DNA of 64,000 bases from Liolophura sinensis (GCF_032854445.1 NC_088299.1:4193001-4257000), one strand, 5' to 3'. Counted from the stretch's first letter, positions 48,101 through 54,380 are shown. Numbers and translations: made by a program. Notes: generated by a model not told the origin, from the sequence alone.

Positions 48101-49569
48101 GTCATGCATGTAATATATTAAGAACAGAATCAGTAGAATCAGTAATGTGCAGGTAGTACAATTACTTATCTCATGGCAAACTGTGATGATACAACATACA
48201 GGTATGATAAGTGTGGGGTTAGGGCCTGTACACTGTGCTGTACACACATACATGCATAAACCCATATACATGTACAGGCCAGCAATAAGCTAGAGAACAC
48301 AACACAGATAAAGCTAGAAGCTTTGACCGAGTGTCAGGTTTACTGTAGATGGATAAGTGTATATACTGCATATTTAGGCGGACAATAAATGAGAACCTTA
48401 TCCTAGGTCAAATCCTTTATCAAAAACAGCCCACTATGCCGTGTAGTCACTCATTTCATCAAATGACAAACCACAATGCATGCACACTAGCAAGTACAGA
48501 CTTGATGTGTGAAGACAATACTGTACCTACTGTATCTATCTATCTATATTATCTGCATGTAAATGTATATGATCTCTAATAGAAAGACCCTTTGAAGTGT
48601 ATAGCCCATGCAAGTCCTAATCAACGAAAAACAAGTCACAAATAAATAGCCTTTTTAAAACAAAGCCAAATACGCATTCACTATGCTGTATGGTTATGCA
48701 TGTAACAATGAAACTACAGCATACACTCTACACTATGTATTCAGATGAATTTTAACTGCACTTCCATTAAAGAACAACTGAACATAATTTCACCAGAACA
48801 AATTCCATGGACCAACTAACTGAAAATCTATCAACATAACTACAGAAGTCTGTCATTTTTAACATAAGTAAATAAAATGGAGGTTTGACCAACACATTTA
48901 AACGCAATTTCGCCATTGCTGTAATGTAGAGCCTACGTTGTACATAAATGTGCATCTGACATAAATTAAGGTATTTAGCACAAACCATGAGGGCATGTGG
49001 GAAGCAGTATGTAAACAAAAACCGAATCAATGTAAAATTTTTGTGCTAACCTGTAAATCTAAGAGACATGATTCAGATCTTAACCTAATGGCGGGAGAGC
49101 CTTTGTGACGACTACGCGGAGAAGCCCTGAAAGTTGACGGTGCATTCGTGGACGGGGCGCCGCCTGTCGCCCCGCTTCATTCCGGCAGGAAAGCGCAAGG
49201 GAAACACCCTCGGAATACACCGTCAAAACAGACCGAAGTAGAGCACATGCTAGCATATATGACAAAGCTACGTTACTTCTCCGCTGTATGAAATAAACTC
49301 AAGTTTTGCACTTAACGCACAATGCAGCTGAAAACAAGGTAGACAACAAGGTAACTTTGGCTAGGAATAGAGAAACGTAAAGACAGAAAATCAGCCACGT
49401 TGTTTTCACGTCGGGGCAAAAGGCTGGGGCGCTATATAACTTGAAGTAGTACATGTGTGTTCACAACACCCATCTCGTATACTCACCGTTTAAAATGTTC
49501 GCTAATTTCATCCTCGGTAGCTTTTTCGGGTAAATTTCCCACCCACAAATACCTAGTTTCCCGTACCAT
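1..49569 (-). CDS. SPEN: SPEN/Split ends ortholog, 16 coding exons, 3' end beyond window
   Basis: SPEN-family proteins are nuclear RNA-binding co-regulators: four N-terminal RRMs bind RNA and a C-terminal SPOC domain recruits corepressors. The translation starts MVRETRYLWVGNLPEKAT, nearly identical to the start of vertebrate SPEN. It continues through RRM1 (residues ~1-85), RRM2 (~320-400), RRM3 (~425-500) and RRM4 (~505-580), and includes family-diagnostic strings such as GFGKSMPTNCVWLDGLS. A 9-kb exon with SPEN motifs (GIDVSQSCRKQM, SRSSIFDQDRKRLEQ) follows, then Q/P/H-rich exons. Exons, 5' to 3': 49487-49569, 36806-37093, 17685-17871, 17146-17409, 16537-16727, 16098-16209, 15618-15706, 15206-15354, 14839-14964, 14281-14508, 13845-14014, 13428-13616, 3929-12997, 1915-3491, 1116-1389, 1-688. 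All junctions are GT-AG and the phases agree if one base is skipped in exon 3 and one in exon 13. About 4,560 residues lie here, already more than human SPEN (3,664) and nearer to fly Spen. SPOC and the stop codon are not in the window. Confidence 0.97.
689..1115 (-). other. SPEN intron 15
   Basis: AT-rich, no exon, repeat or motif recognised apart from its splice sites. Confidence 0.85.
1116..1389 (-). CDS. SPEN: SPEN exon 15: Arg/Glu pentad repeat
   Basis: 274 bases, acceptor CATTCCCAG|GTGATC, donor GTGAGG|GTAAGT. Phase 0 in, phase 1 out, both matching the neighbours. Reads VIERVPNPVLGRSGSGSGRD, ARGSHEALVNHMAAHGNPMD, then near-perfect five-residue repeats (NQERL, NQERL, NHERV, NQERE, AEREA, QERLG, HERAN, QERAQ), ending VIAAMQHREG. 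The repeats predict a short charged helix. Confidence 0.88.
1390..1914 (-). other. SPEN intron 14
   Basis: AT-rich with a short A-run (1518-1530). Nothing else recognised. Confidence 0.85.
1915..3491 (-). CDS. SPEN: SPEN exon 14: Gln/Pro/His-rich, SPQG repeats
   Basis: 1,577 bases, acceptor GATGTTGCAG|GTCC, donor GGTCAG|GTGAGA. Encodes residues ~3715-4240. Starts GPGQEPLMLMNPPTERAEKP. Between about 3265 and 2945 there are eight SPQG motifs and one SPKN, spaced irregularly by 6-20 residues. Then comes a His/Met/Gln-rich part with a CAG-type polyglutamine (QQHQQHQQQQQQ near 2750-2790), and later Pro/Ser-rich sequence (RLMPPPQSGAPHPHPHPGSM). Likely disordered. It is assigned to SPEN by phase (G|GT) and position. 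Confidence 0.9.
3492..3928 (-). other. SPEN intron 13
   Basis: Contains the SINE fragment 3589-3730; otherwise nothing recognised. Confidence 0.85.
3589..3730 (-). mobile_element. SINE fragment in SPEN intron 13
   Basis: TATTTATTTCATTCATGCTT, TCAAGAATATGTCATACGAC, GAGGAAACCTGGCAGAGCC, CATGGCCATCAGATGGTTGC and AGACCTTCCCACTTG match the tail two-thirds of the family. Moderately diverged. Confidence 0.65.
3929..12997 (-). CDS. SPEN: SPEN exon 13: giant 9.07-kb charged exon
   Basis: Acceptor TTTTTTCTTACAG|CCGCC, donor ATGATGG|GTAAAT. Encodes residues ~692-3714. Vertebrate SPEN also puts most of its middle region in one giant exon. Landmarks: SRHTEDDFSQGSGSF at the start; AKRPRLDEP (basic, nuclear-localisation-like); GIDVSQSCRKQMEARRR (~1127), matching GIDIDHTQSYRKQM in human; SRSSIFDQDRKRLEQ (~1541), matching the human SSIFEQDSKRLQ motif; a very long K/E/D stretch (~1920-2110, e.g. 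KEKDKDKEKKKEKDKSKSK); acidic serine clusters typical of casein kinase 2 sites (MSSSSEEEDNSS, FNDSDSDD); and ELARAVKVIEDSLAG (~3059), resembling ELAAAIGSIINDISG of human. The reading frame steps by one base between 11768 and 11650. I saw no clear counterpart of the vertebrate RBPJ-binding sequence. Confidence 0.95.
11650..11768 (-). other. SPEN: Frame break in SPEN exon 13 (one extra base)
   Basis: The upstream frame reads VVAKRPRLDEPIGLKEG and stays open to 11650. The downstream frame opens only at 11768 (TAG at 11769-11771) and reads QLASKKDLSKLKGKEELK and then the conserved GIDVSQSCRKQM. One base must be skipped in between; deleting one G of GGCC (11752-11756) would give DEPIASKKDLSKLK. A 34-nt GT...AG segment just upstream would also restore frame but is too short for an ordinary intron. 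Confidence 0.75.
12998..13427 (-). other. SPEN intron 12
   Basis: No exon or repeat seen. The pyrimidine tract TTTTGTTTTTTCTTACAG precedes exon 13. Confidence 0.85.
13428..13616 (-). CDS. SPEN: SPEN exon 12: Arg/Gly-rich segment
   Basis: 189 bases, acceptor TGATTTCAG|AACA, donor TCTAG|GTATGT. Reads TFEGRSFPAFDATTGNSRAR then RSFRPRGAANRGNFRGRGRA and GFFSEGTQFSQTEEFRERRS. The RGxFRGRGRAG stretch is RGG-like; such tracts often bind RNA and are methylated, but function here is inferred. Confidence 0.9.
13845..14014 (-). CDS. SPEN: SPEN exon 11: end of RRM4 and Gln-rich tract
   Basis: 170 bases, acceptor CATTGACAG|ATTG, donor ACAGG|GTAAGT. Begins IDFASRDCQTKFFEKMERSG, equivalent to VDFANRESQLAFYHCMEKSG of vertebrates, then RPGERPDERGGRLYK, five glutamines, and GFEFYNEPFREETT. 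Confidence 0.95.
14281..14508 (-). CDS. SPEN: SPEN exon 10: RRM3/RRM4 junction and RRM4
   Basis: 228 bases in phase 0, acceptor TTCTTTACAG|CTTGG, donor TTCAG|GTAAAA. Begins LGFGKSMPTNCVWLDGLS, an almost invariant SPEN string, then RFLCRQFARFGGISHSVIDK, KGLVYFDAMETAQVAVNEMR and FFNNKIQ. This is RRM4 up to its last strand. Confidence 0.96.
14509..14838 (-). other. SPEN intron 9
   Basis: No feature recognised beyond splice sites. Confidence 0.85.
14839..14964 (-). CDS. SPEN: SPEN exon 9: RRM3 C-half
   Basis: 126 bases in phase 0, acceptor CTTTTGCAG|GATATT, donor TAAAG|GTATGG. Reads DIDVKRQGAISAYAFVQYAD then ITSVVKALRTMDGEHLGANK. AYAFVQYAD is the RNP1 strand; MDGE.LG.N..K matches the end of vertebrate RRM3. 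Confidence 0.96.
15206..15354 (-). CDS. SPEN: SPEN exon 8: inter-RRM linker and RRM3 N-half
   Basis: 149 bases, acceptor GTTCTAG|AAGG, donor ATCATT|GTGAGT. Reads EGEDNEFRPPEVELDEYHPK then ATRTLFVGNLEKDITTQELR and DRFKKLGEII. LFVGNLEK is RNP2 of RRM3; the NEFRP...DE.HPKATRTLF.GNLEK string is diagnostic of SPEN. Confidence 0.96.
15618..15706 (-). CDS. SPEN: SPEN exon 7: RRM2 C-terminal part
   Basis: 89 bases, acceptor ATTGTCAG|ATATG, donor ACTAG|GTAAAA. Reads YEDACKALEASHDKLFFGTK then IQVTPHEGL, the last helix and strand of RRM2 (KLFFG...I.VT matches the vertebrate protein). Confidence 0.93.
15707..16097 (-). other. SPEN intron 6
   Basis: AT-rich; nothing else recognised. Confidence 0.85.
16098..16209 (-). 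CDS. SPEN: SPEN exon 6: RRM2 middle
   Basis: 112 bases, acceptor TTTTTCACAG|ACAC, donor AGAAA|GTAAGT. Reads DTSLRDGLFHEYKKHGKVTG, then IQIVGQGEDRSAVVSFRK. DTSL.DGLFHE.KK.GKVT.IQI is shared with vertebrate SPEN RRM2. VVSFRK corresponds to the RNP1 strand. Confidence 0.95.
16210..16536 (-). other. SPEN intron 5
   Basis: Contains a short near-duplication near 16352-16400 (CATGTC.ACAATTTTT twice). No exon seen. Confidence 0.8.
16537..16727 (-). CDS. SPEN: SPEN exon 5: Ser-rich linker and start of RRM2
   Basis: 191 bases, acceptor TTGCAG|CAGCAG (NAGNAG-type, so a neighbouring in-frame acceptor three bases downstream is possible), donor CAGTG|GTGAGT. Reads SSSSHSSPRVPQSNPPSKVQ and ends SLGICIRRLPLRSS, the RNP2 strand of RRM2, equivalent to SFGIKVQNLPVRS in vertebrates. 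Confidence 0.92.
16728..17145 (-). other. SPEN intron 4
   Basis: No exon or repeat recognised. Confidence 0.8.
17146..17409 (-). CDS. SPEN: SPEN exon 4: Ser/Arg-rich linker between RRM1 and RRM2
   Basis: 264 bases, acceptor TTTTTTCAG|GGGTCC, donor AGAAG|GTAGGG. Reads GPAQQRLGQRHGVYDTHNAQ, then a basic/serine stretch (SKKGSKQKGSVSRSPSGSHS followed by S/Y/G/N runs and SGSRSRSR). Vertebrate SPEN has a similar SRSRS segment between RRM1 and RRM2. RS-like tracts suggest phosphorylation and nuclear localisation; that is inference. Confidence 0.92.
17591..17684 (-). mobile_element. SINE 3'-half fragment abutting exon 3 donor
   Basis: TATTTATTTATTTATTTGAT, then AGGTGTCTTATGGCGT, CTAGAATCGTTTCACCTATA, CAATGGCGGCC and GTGGAGGAAATTAC align to the tail half of the SINE. 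Similarity ends at the GT of the SPEN exon 3 donor. Confidence 0.65.
17685..17871 (-). CDS. SPEN: SPEN exon 3: Tyr/Arg-rich linker, carries a +1 frame break
   Basis: Acceptor TTTTTGCAG|AGCTG, donor GACAG|GTAATT. In the phase inherited from exon 2 it reads EETDRPDYHYGPQREG, then PYDNRF and EESPQYQGQG, and then meets TAA (17715-17717). In the phase required by exon 4 its second half reads RTRERTYPPAKGNNYPKQFD and joins exon 4 smoothly. The two halves connect if one base of the CCCC run at 17748-17751 (GGGG in the gene) is skipped. Length is 187 bases; 186 would restore the phase. Either the genomic sequence has one extra base, or this allele is frameshifted. SINE-like sequence begins at the donor. 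Confidence 0.85.
17748..17751 (-). other. SPEN: Frame break in SPEN exon 3 (one extra base)
   Basis: A GGGG run on the gene strand. Upstream of it the frame inherited from exon 2 is protein-like; downstream the frame shifted by one base is protein-like and is the one exon 4 needs. Removing one G makes GQGRTRERTYPPAKG continuous. The exact base is not determined; the run is the simplest site. Confidence 0.8.
19753..19838 (-). mobile_element. SINE fragment (central part)
   Basis: ACTTATACGATGACGGCCAG, GCATTATGGTGGGTGGAAAC and CATGACCATCCGCAGGTTGC match the central part of the other SINE copies. Head and tail are missing. In SPEN intron 2. Confidence 0.7.
22655..22737 (+). repeat. Dispersed molluscan-type repeat fragment
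   Basis: GAGTGAATGAGTGCTTGGGG then TTTAACGTGGTGAATTTTTC and AGTCACATGACGACC. The GAGTG-CTTGGGGTTTAACGT...TTTTTCAGTCA.ATGACGAC arrangement is one I recognise as interspersed in molluscan genomes; recollection, not a search. Confidence 0.45.
22885..22981. repeat. (TA)n/(TG)n microsatellite
   Basis: Long TATATA run with ACATAC interruptions passing into TGTGTGTGTGTG. Open frames rich in Tyr/Ile over it are artefacts. Confidence 0.95.
30368..30601 (+). repeat. 34-bp minisatellite, 7 copies
   Basis: Unit TTGAGTGATGACTTTCTACT plus ACTGAGTAGACTGG. Copies differ by single bases. Each unit holds CTACT...AGTAG, a small inverted repeat. Lies in SPEN intron 2. Confidence 0.9.
31727..31964 (-). mobile_element. 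tRNA-derived SINE, internally deleted
   Basis: Same family and order as the 46310 copy (plus-strand landmarks GGTGTTTTACGA, ACTCAAGAATATTCCACTTA, GCTGGTTGCTG, GCTCCTGGGTCATTGC, GTGCTAACCCCCTAGGCC) but lacking the GGGCAGAGCCC-type segment. Tail TATTTATTTATG at the left shows minus orientation. In SPEN intron 2. Confidence 0.75.
33386..33460 (+). mobile_element. 53-bp mini-SINE with perfect 11-bp target-site duplication
   Basis: Direct repeats ATCGCCTGGTT at 33386-33396 and 33450-33460 flank 53 bases. The left part GGTCAGTTGGTTAGCTC is an A-box head; it passes directly into GCGTAAAACACAGATCAAAT and an A/T-rich tail, i.e. the SINE head joined to its 3' tail with the body missing. Confidence 0.65.
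34420..36060 (+). repeat. Decayed ~41-bp minisatellite, about 1.6 kb
   Basis: The clearest copies are at 34554-34672 with a 41-base period (GATCCTTTGGTACTTGCAAG, ATCCCACTTTAGACACCAGC, T). Flanking copies share TTTGGTA, ATCCCACTTCTGACACCA and drift in length. The minus-strand open frames here (e.g. VSKVGSCKYQ repeats) come from the periodicity. Ends ~750 bases from SPEN exon 2, in intron 2. Confidence 0.8.
36806..37093 (-). CDS. SPEN: SPEN exon 2: second half of RRM1 and linker
   Basis: 288 bases, preceded by TTTTGTTCGTAG and ending AAAGG|GTAAGT. It continues the split Arg codon as RYGKIQSVRIHPRK, then CCTVAFMDIKSASKAHNSEN and LRTDYSEPTATG, matching the second half of vertebrate SPEN RRM1 (RNP1 strand CCTVAFMD). 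The tail is a Pro/Gly/Arg-rich linker (LPRGTPGFQGRAKG). It ends in phase 2, so the next exon must supply one base. Confidence 0.95.
38198..38290 (-). mobile_element. Diverged SINE tail fragment
   Basis: TTTAATTTATTTCACTGGCG, ATTTATGGTATACTCAAGAC and TATTTC resemble the SINE 3' end seen at 63244. Weak; similarity fades after about 60 bases. In SPEN intron 1. Confidence 0.4.
42065..42112. repeat. (TA)n microsatellite
   Basis: ATATATATACATATATATAT followed by further TA repeats; SPEN intron 1. Confidence 0.95.
43029..43816 (+). repeat. 32-bp tandem array with 158-bp higher-order unit
   Basis: About 25 copies of TATCACAACCTACAATATCA plus GTGGAGTGTATG with 30- and 32-base variants. A five-unit block of 158 bases recurs at 43231, 43389 and 43547 (marked by AACCTACAAGATAAGTGG). 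Four near-identical CGACAATATAAGAGGAG units (period 32) follow at 43644-43756. Lies in SPEN intron 1. All three plus-strand frames are open because the unit lacks stops, so the apparent proteins are not genes. Confidence 0.9.
45736..46014 (+). repeat. 48-bp tandem array with 96-bp alternation
   Basis: Unit ATGGTGAGAAATCAGAGCAT, CTACATGTGTACTGAAAATA, CATGGCAT; about 5.5 copies. Copies alternate AAAATACATGG and AAAACTCATGG. As 48 is a multiple of three, the array is open as a 16-residue repeat (NQSIYMCTENTWHMVR) and is also open on the other strand (CRCSDFSPYAMYFQYT). In SPEN intron 1. Confidence 0.9.
46310..46562 (-). mobile_element. tRNA-derived SINE, near full length
   Basis: Read on the minus strand it starts GGCCTAGGTGGTTAGCGTGC (A-box-like), has a degenerate B box (GTTTAAGTCC), a body with CAACCTGCGGATGGTCGTGG and GCCCGGTTTCCTCCCAC, and a 3' part TAAGTGAAATATTCTTGAG. 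Same family as the copies at 3589, 17591, 19753, 31727 and 63244. It lies in SPEN intron 1 in the sense orientation. Confidence 0.8.
46751..46902 (+). repeat. 60-65-bp tandem repeat, 2.5 copies
   Basis: TGTATCTAACTGAAGCCAGA, TGTATCTCAGTGAAGCCTGA and TGTATATCAGTGAAGCCTGA begin successive units at 46751, 46811 and 46876, separated by GATACAGGTA-type sequence. Confidence 0.75.
49487..49569 (-). CDS. SPEN: SPEN exon 1: start codon and first half of RRM1
   Basis: Encodes residues 1-27 plus two bases: MVRETRYLWVGNLPEKAT, then EDEISEHFK and part of an Arg codon. YLWVGNLP is the RNP2 strand of RRM1. The start is fixed by the family N-terminus and by a good context (GGAAATGG, A at -3 and G at +4). 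The donor is AACG|GTGAGT. An upstream ATG lies 47 bases 5' of this one and opens a short uORF. Confidence 0.95.
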
Positions 49570-49580
49570 TTCCTTCGCTG

Positions 49581-49616
49581 CTACATCACGCCGAATTTGT
49601 TGCAAATTCGTACCAT
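49581..49616 (-). promoter_or_regulatory. Upstream ORF in putative SPEN 5' UTR
   Basis: An upstream ATG at 49614-49616 in the context AAAGAAATGG opens an 11-codon frame (MVRICNKFGVM) that stops at TAG (49581-49583), 11 bases before the SPEN start codon. Its last two codons, ATG TAG, are themselves a start-stop element. If the mRNA includes it, it should dampen SPEN translation. Transcription start is not known. Confidence 0.5.
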
Positions 49617-49693
49617 TTCTTTCGCTATGGCCGGATAAGCGTTAACATACAGATCGGCCTAGCCTTCAGCATAGGCAGCTCTACCGAGCAATA

Positions 49694-49707
49694 TGGTGAC
49701 GTCACCA
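49694..49707. promoter_or_regulatory. Palindromic cAMP-response element
   Basis: TGGTGACGTCACCA is a 14-base perfect palindrome around the consensus CRE octamer TGACGTCA (CREB/ATF family). It lies about 125 bases upstream of the SPEN start codon and 850 bases from the divergent amidohydrolase start, the usual place for a CRE. Confidence 0.55.
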
Positions 49708-50552
49708 AAGCTTGCTTTGAACAGTGCGACCTCTGACCTGGCGACCTATATTTTGGACTGGCACTCTCTTGTCTGAGGCTCTCGAGGGTTGGGTACGCGA
49801 GGGGTGGGGGGGGGGGGGAGAGGGGCATAATCAAGGGAACACCTGGGCCTCACAAATATATCTTGCATAATAACTTGAACGTTAACTGCGGGGGCCTTTC
49901 CTCAGGCACCATCTGGACAAAGTGTTTCTTGTACACCTTTCGTGTCTGCGTGTATATATAATATAGGCTATTTCTCCTCAACCTCGTCATTCGGCTATAT
50001 TCACAGGCCTGTACGATAGGTGGTCAACCGACAGCATAGCCGAGTATCAGTGTGGGCCTTGACAATGGTGTGGAGTTTGTCTTACGCAAAATGCTTCCAG
50101 TTCCACTGTGAAAAAATACTCCACAACACAGTTAAAGGTGTATATTTTATCGTGAATTAACAGGAAACAGTTTTGTAGGTACTGGATAAATATAGTTGTT
50201 TCGAACTGTAAATGCTCGATAATAATGTTCACTGGGCTTAAGTGATTGGAGGCCCATGTAACTGCCACAGAAAGCCCTAAGAGAACCCCTTGTATCTTAA
50301 TGCTAGTCATGGCGGTGGCTGTGTGGCGTGGACTCGACGATGACCGTGTTACATGTTAACTTGGCCTCTCCGCAAAGTAGGGCTATTATATATATAATCT
50401 CACGTACATGTAGTTTCAATTTCATCTCCAAGTATTCGACACTGCTTTCATATAGGACATATCGTAAGGTTCAGTGGACTTGCTTTTCAGCGGTGTCAGT
50501 TTGATATCTTTTGCCAGTGTAGCCTATCCCAAAAAAAAAATCTGCTGAGAAA

Positions 50553-50853
50553 ATGGCTGACGTGGAAGGAGGGAAGGCTGACTTGATAGTCCGTAATGGA
50601 CGAATTCTAGATCCCGCAGCAGGCCTCGATTTTATCGGGGACGTGGCCGTGCGGGGCTCCCGTGTTGTACAGACAGGACAGAAACTCGATTTATCCGCAA
50701 AAACTGAATTTGATGCGACTGGTTGCCTGGTAACCGCTGGCCTGATAGACTGTCACATCCACGGCTACCAGTACAGTACACCGCTGGGTATTAACATAGA
50801 CGAGGCCTGCCTTAGTAGAGGAGTTACAACTGTTGTCGACGCAGGCAGTTCTG
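50553..50853 (+). CDS. Amidohydrolase (dihydroorotase/Atu3266-deacetylase-like), first coding exon
   Basis: Encodes 100 residues plus one base, then donor TTCTG|GTAATT. The N-terminus MADVEGGKADLIVRNGRILD is the beta-sandwich strand that opens amidohydrolase-superfamily proteins. LVTAGLIDCHIHGY (H68, H70) is the metal-binding HxH motif after strand 1 of the barrel. TPLGIN followed by LSRGVTTVVDAGSSG matches the segment I know from the bacterial-type deacetylase/dihydroorotase Atu3266 group. Family members hydrolyse C-N or ester bonds with one or two metal ions; the substrate cannot be told from this exon. The start context AAAATGG is good. Without splicing the frame would stop at 50957. I could not identify the remaining barrel exons, so the gene has long introns, continues beyond 64000, or is broken. 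Confidence 0.85.
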
Positions 50854-53800
50854 GTAATTTATGGAATTCACTTTACTGTCCCAACTCCCTTCAGATCCAC
50901 ACACCCATACAAATCACCGGGCATCTTGTTTATAAATCATATGCTTGGGTGCAATAAATATGCAGAACTGGGACATCTTGTCTCTTTCTGTTATGAGGTC
51001 TGTATATCTATACCTGTAGCCAACATAACTACATTGATGGCGCCGAGTGATATTATACTAAGTATGTTATACACTTCATACCACGGCTTGTCCCATCTTT
51101 CATTGAATCTAATGATTTACGCCCAATATATATAGGCCTATGTAATTTTTTTTTTTTTTTTTGGCTTTTCAGAGAATTGATTGAAAACTTTAGCAAAAAC
51201 AACTAACATCTCATGTTAGCACACCAACTGAATTGCATCTATATTAAAGATGATCGAGACTGGTGTCGTTTCCATCTCGCAAATATATGCCTACGTTAAT
51301 TTGTACGTGTTTAGTTTTCCCTTTACCCTAATCCTTTGACAAACAAACCTCTTTCTGTTACAAACAAATCAGATATAGCTGAACTAAAAAGGTCATTATA
51401 GACTTATACTTCTGTGGGTGTCATTCAGATCAGGTTAAGTTTCATTTGTTGGAAACTTATTACTCCCATTATACAGTCTCCGCATAAAGCCATGCCAAGT
51501 TTTACTTCTTGGAAAGTCATTGATATGGGTACATCCTCTATCCCATTGTGATGTCGTCTTAATTTCGATAAAGAGTGTTCAACTAAATATTTCCTGAATG
51601 AAGAATCCTGATTGCTGATGACATTAACATCGATGAAGAAGTTTCTTATTTTAACATTCACACGACAAGATTTTTGTACGTTAAGCCTGGGCACTGAGTA
51701 TTGATAAATCAAAATGGCCTCTCTTTCACCCATCTGCCTAACCAGCAACCATATAGCTGCAGCAAGTATGTGGGCCAGAACGTTTCGACTAGGCTATAGT
51801 GTTTCTCGCCCCTACGACCATCCTTAGATATCGGAGAACCCTAACCCTGTACAGCTATGGTTCTGTTGCTATTTTCAACCTACGGTTTGCACACAGCTAC
51901 GTTAAACCTCTCATTAAATCCACGCGGCGAGCACGTGGTAATGTCAAGGTCACGCGCATGTGTATAGAGGCAGTCGCTGAACGACGTGATCCTTGTTCAC
52001 AAAGGCCTTGGCTTCCCTCAGCAAGATGGAGAGGGCAGAGTGGCTGGGATATATTTTAATAATAAATTCCAAAGGAATAGCGGTTGCCGTGTCTTCCAGT
52101 GTTATATCATAGTGGAATTATAGTACGAGGGATACTTGTGATAATAGCCGAAATTACCCAAATCTGGATTTAACCCCTTACACCTCAGCTAAATTTGCTG
52201 AGATCCACGTAGAAAACCAGGCACGGGAATACGATATCGTCGCCATTTTGGTTCAGTTAAAAGCCGACACTTTTATCACGGCTTTGCCTGGACTGTCGGG
52301 AATACTATCCACTGTGGTCGATTTACCAATGCCTATTTTTGCCGAAAAGGAATTAAACATGCCTGAACATGAGTTGTAATGATGTTTGGTTTGAGAAAAA
52401 TATACCCACTTCATATGAGTGTATCAAATTATAACCGGTTCAAAGAGACAAAGGCCCATTACGGCGGCCATATTGAATTTTTGTGATGTCCGACCGGAGT
52501 GGAGTTACTCGCGTGTACCGTCACTTGTGGATCTATTACAGAACCGGTGCTACCATTTTCTTCACTACATAGGGTTCTTGTTGAAAGTTTTATTTATGTT
52601 GTTATAATATTAACCGGTTGGTGACGTATTTTTACCCTGTATCATGTATTACGGCCACCGCATTATGCAAATATAGGCATATCTCATTTACCAATATGGC
52701 TAAGATCTTTTCTTCTTTCTCCATGCCCAGAGACTGGTTACCCGAGTGGATCTATAGAGGTTTGTGGAGTTGTACACGGATCTGTATATTTTTGGTAGAC
52801 TGTTTCAAGTATCAGTTTTTCAGGATTCTTATACACCGGATATTTGTGCTAGATTTTGCATGTCTTGTGTGTCGGCCTGTAGATCTCTATTTTTTTTTTG
52901 GGGGGGGTTTTGTTTTTTTTTCTCTCAATATAGATGTTTATGCTATCAGGGTGCTTACTTTGACACGCGAGCACACAGTCTCTAGGATTTATTATGCACT
53001 GTAGTCAGTCTGTGCTGCACAATGTAGGGTATTCTACCCGTAGTGTTATTTTTGCTTTCATGTGGTAACAGGCTGACTAATATGGGATTGGGACCACAGC
53101 CTGGTCTTCCTTTGTTTGCAGCCGGTACACACATGGAATGCCGTTTTACTGCATGCGTGTACGCTCTCGCGCCAGAGTGGCAAACAATGGATGGGGCTCT
53201 CAAGTATGGGGTGCTGGACGGGAGGGAATGTTAATTGCTTTTTTTTCTTTTCTTTGCCCCCCTAGGACATATCTTGTAGCCTTTGGTTCATGTTAATGAG
53301 TTCTCTGTACAGTGCATGATCTGACATTCCATTTTATCTCTTTTTCAAACTTTTAATCACCCAGACTGAATCCACCTCGAATGAGACGGCTAGATTATTC
53401 TGCCGCGTATCAAATCGCGAAGTTCCAGTACATTCAATTAAACCCACATGCTCTGCTCGTAAATTAGTCTAATGAACCACCAAAACAAACTGCCGGCTGC
53501 TCCAGCTAAGGGCGGGGGGCAAGGGAGGGGAGGGGGGCTAATCTTTGTCAATATAATTTAGCATTAGTCATTAGGACTAGCCCGGGCATCGCCATCCCGT
53601 GTAAGGCCAAGGGATACTGATGTGTCTCCAGCCTCATTCCGGATAATTTCCATGGGCGAGGATGATGGTTTGAACAAGTTGGCTCAATGTCTGCTTTGTT
53701 CAGGGTATCATCAAAACCCGGAGAAGGGTCGCTGAGGTAAATAATTATCTACCACGTCACAATGTGTATGATGTCCACTCTATACAGCTGCGAATATCTG

Positions 53801-54380
53801 GATATGGTCGTATGATCACTTGAGTAGTAAGAGGCAAAAGCGGTGCAGTTTTTTGTGAAGAATAATGGAAAACGAAATAAGTTCAAAACGGGATGTATCG
53901 TTATATGTGCTTCCCACCAGTTAGAAGGTAGTAGAGACAGAGGTACCTAATAGAAACCGTAGTTTTTGTAGGCAAATTGGTAAAGTGGAAAACAGGCCTG
54001 AGTTCGTGTTTATGTGTGTATATTGGTGTGTTCTGCACAGCTTATGGTTGCTTGAAATCTTAGAACCTAAAACCAGACCTTGTAACCTTTATTTTTCCAG
54101 ACGGAGAAAATGTGCATTTTCACTGGGAACGAAGGTGAATCCAGATCAGACAACTGAAGCTATCCTTTGTCCAGCTGATATCCATTTTATCAGAGACTAG
54201 TTCATGCAGATATAGTCGATACCCAGTGATCATTTGGGAATTTTCCGGTCTGAACAATCGTGGATCAGAAGAGCGCTGAACGTTTTTCAGGTCTGACAAA
54301 CCTGGAGCGCAGATGAATAGGCTATCATATAAATCACATTTTCCTAGTTGCTTTCAGCAACCAGTTCTAATATTTAGATA

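Larger units (their letters stand above)
37094..49486 (-). other. SPEN intron 1 (12.4 kb)
   Basis: Splits RRM1 after ...EHFKR. Contains a SINE tail (38198), G-rich tract (40590-40639), (TA)n (42065), the 32-bp, 48-bp and 60-bp arrays, a SINE (46310), a C-rich tract (47873-47914) and, near its 5' end, a CpG-richer block (about 49085-49230) that may belong to the promoter island. No further exon recognised. Confidence 0.85.
49570..50552. promoter_or_regulatory. Candidate bidirectional promoter, SPEN and amidohydrolase
   Basis: 983 bases separate two start codons pointing away from each other. Contents include the uORF and CRE described separately, a G-rich tract (49801-49826), TATA-like runs near 49950-49960 and 50385-50398 (TATTATATATATAATC, ~155 bases before the amidohydrolase ATG), and a YY1-like CATGGCGG near 50308. 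No coding exon is seen. Bidirectionality is inferred from geometry. Confidence 0.5.

Noticed and set aside
49080-49265. Alternative first exon in the GC-richer block of intron 1
   Set aside because: A 61-residue minus frame exists but resembles no SPEN sequence, and no donor or acceptor of correct phase to exon 2 was seen.
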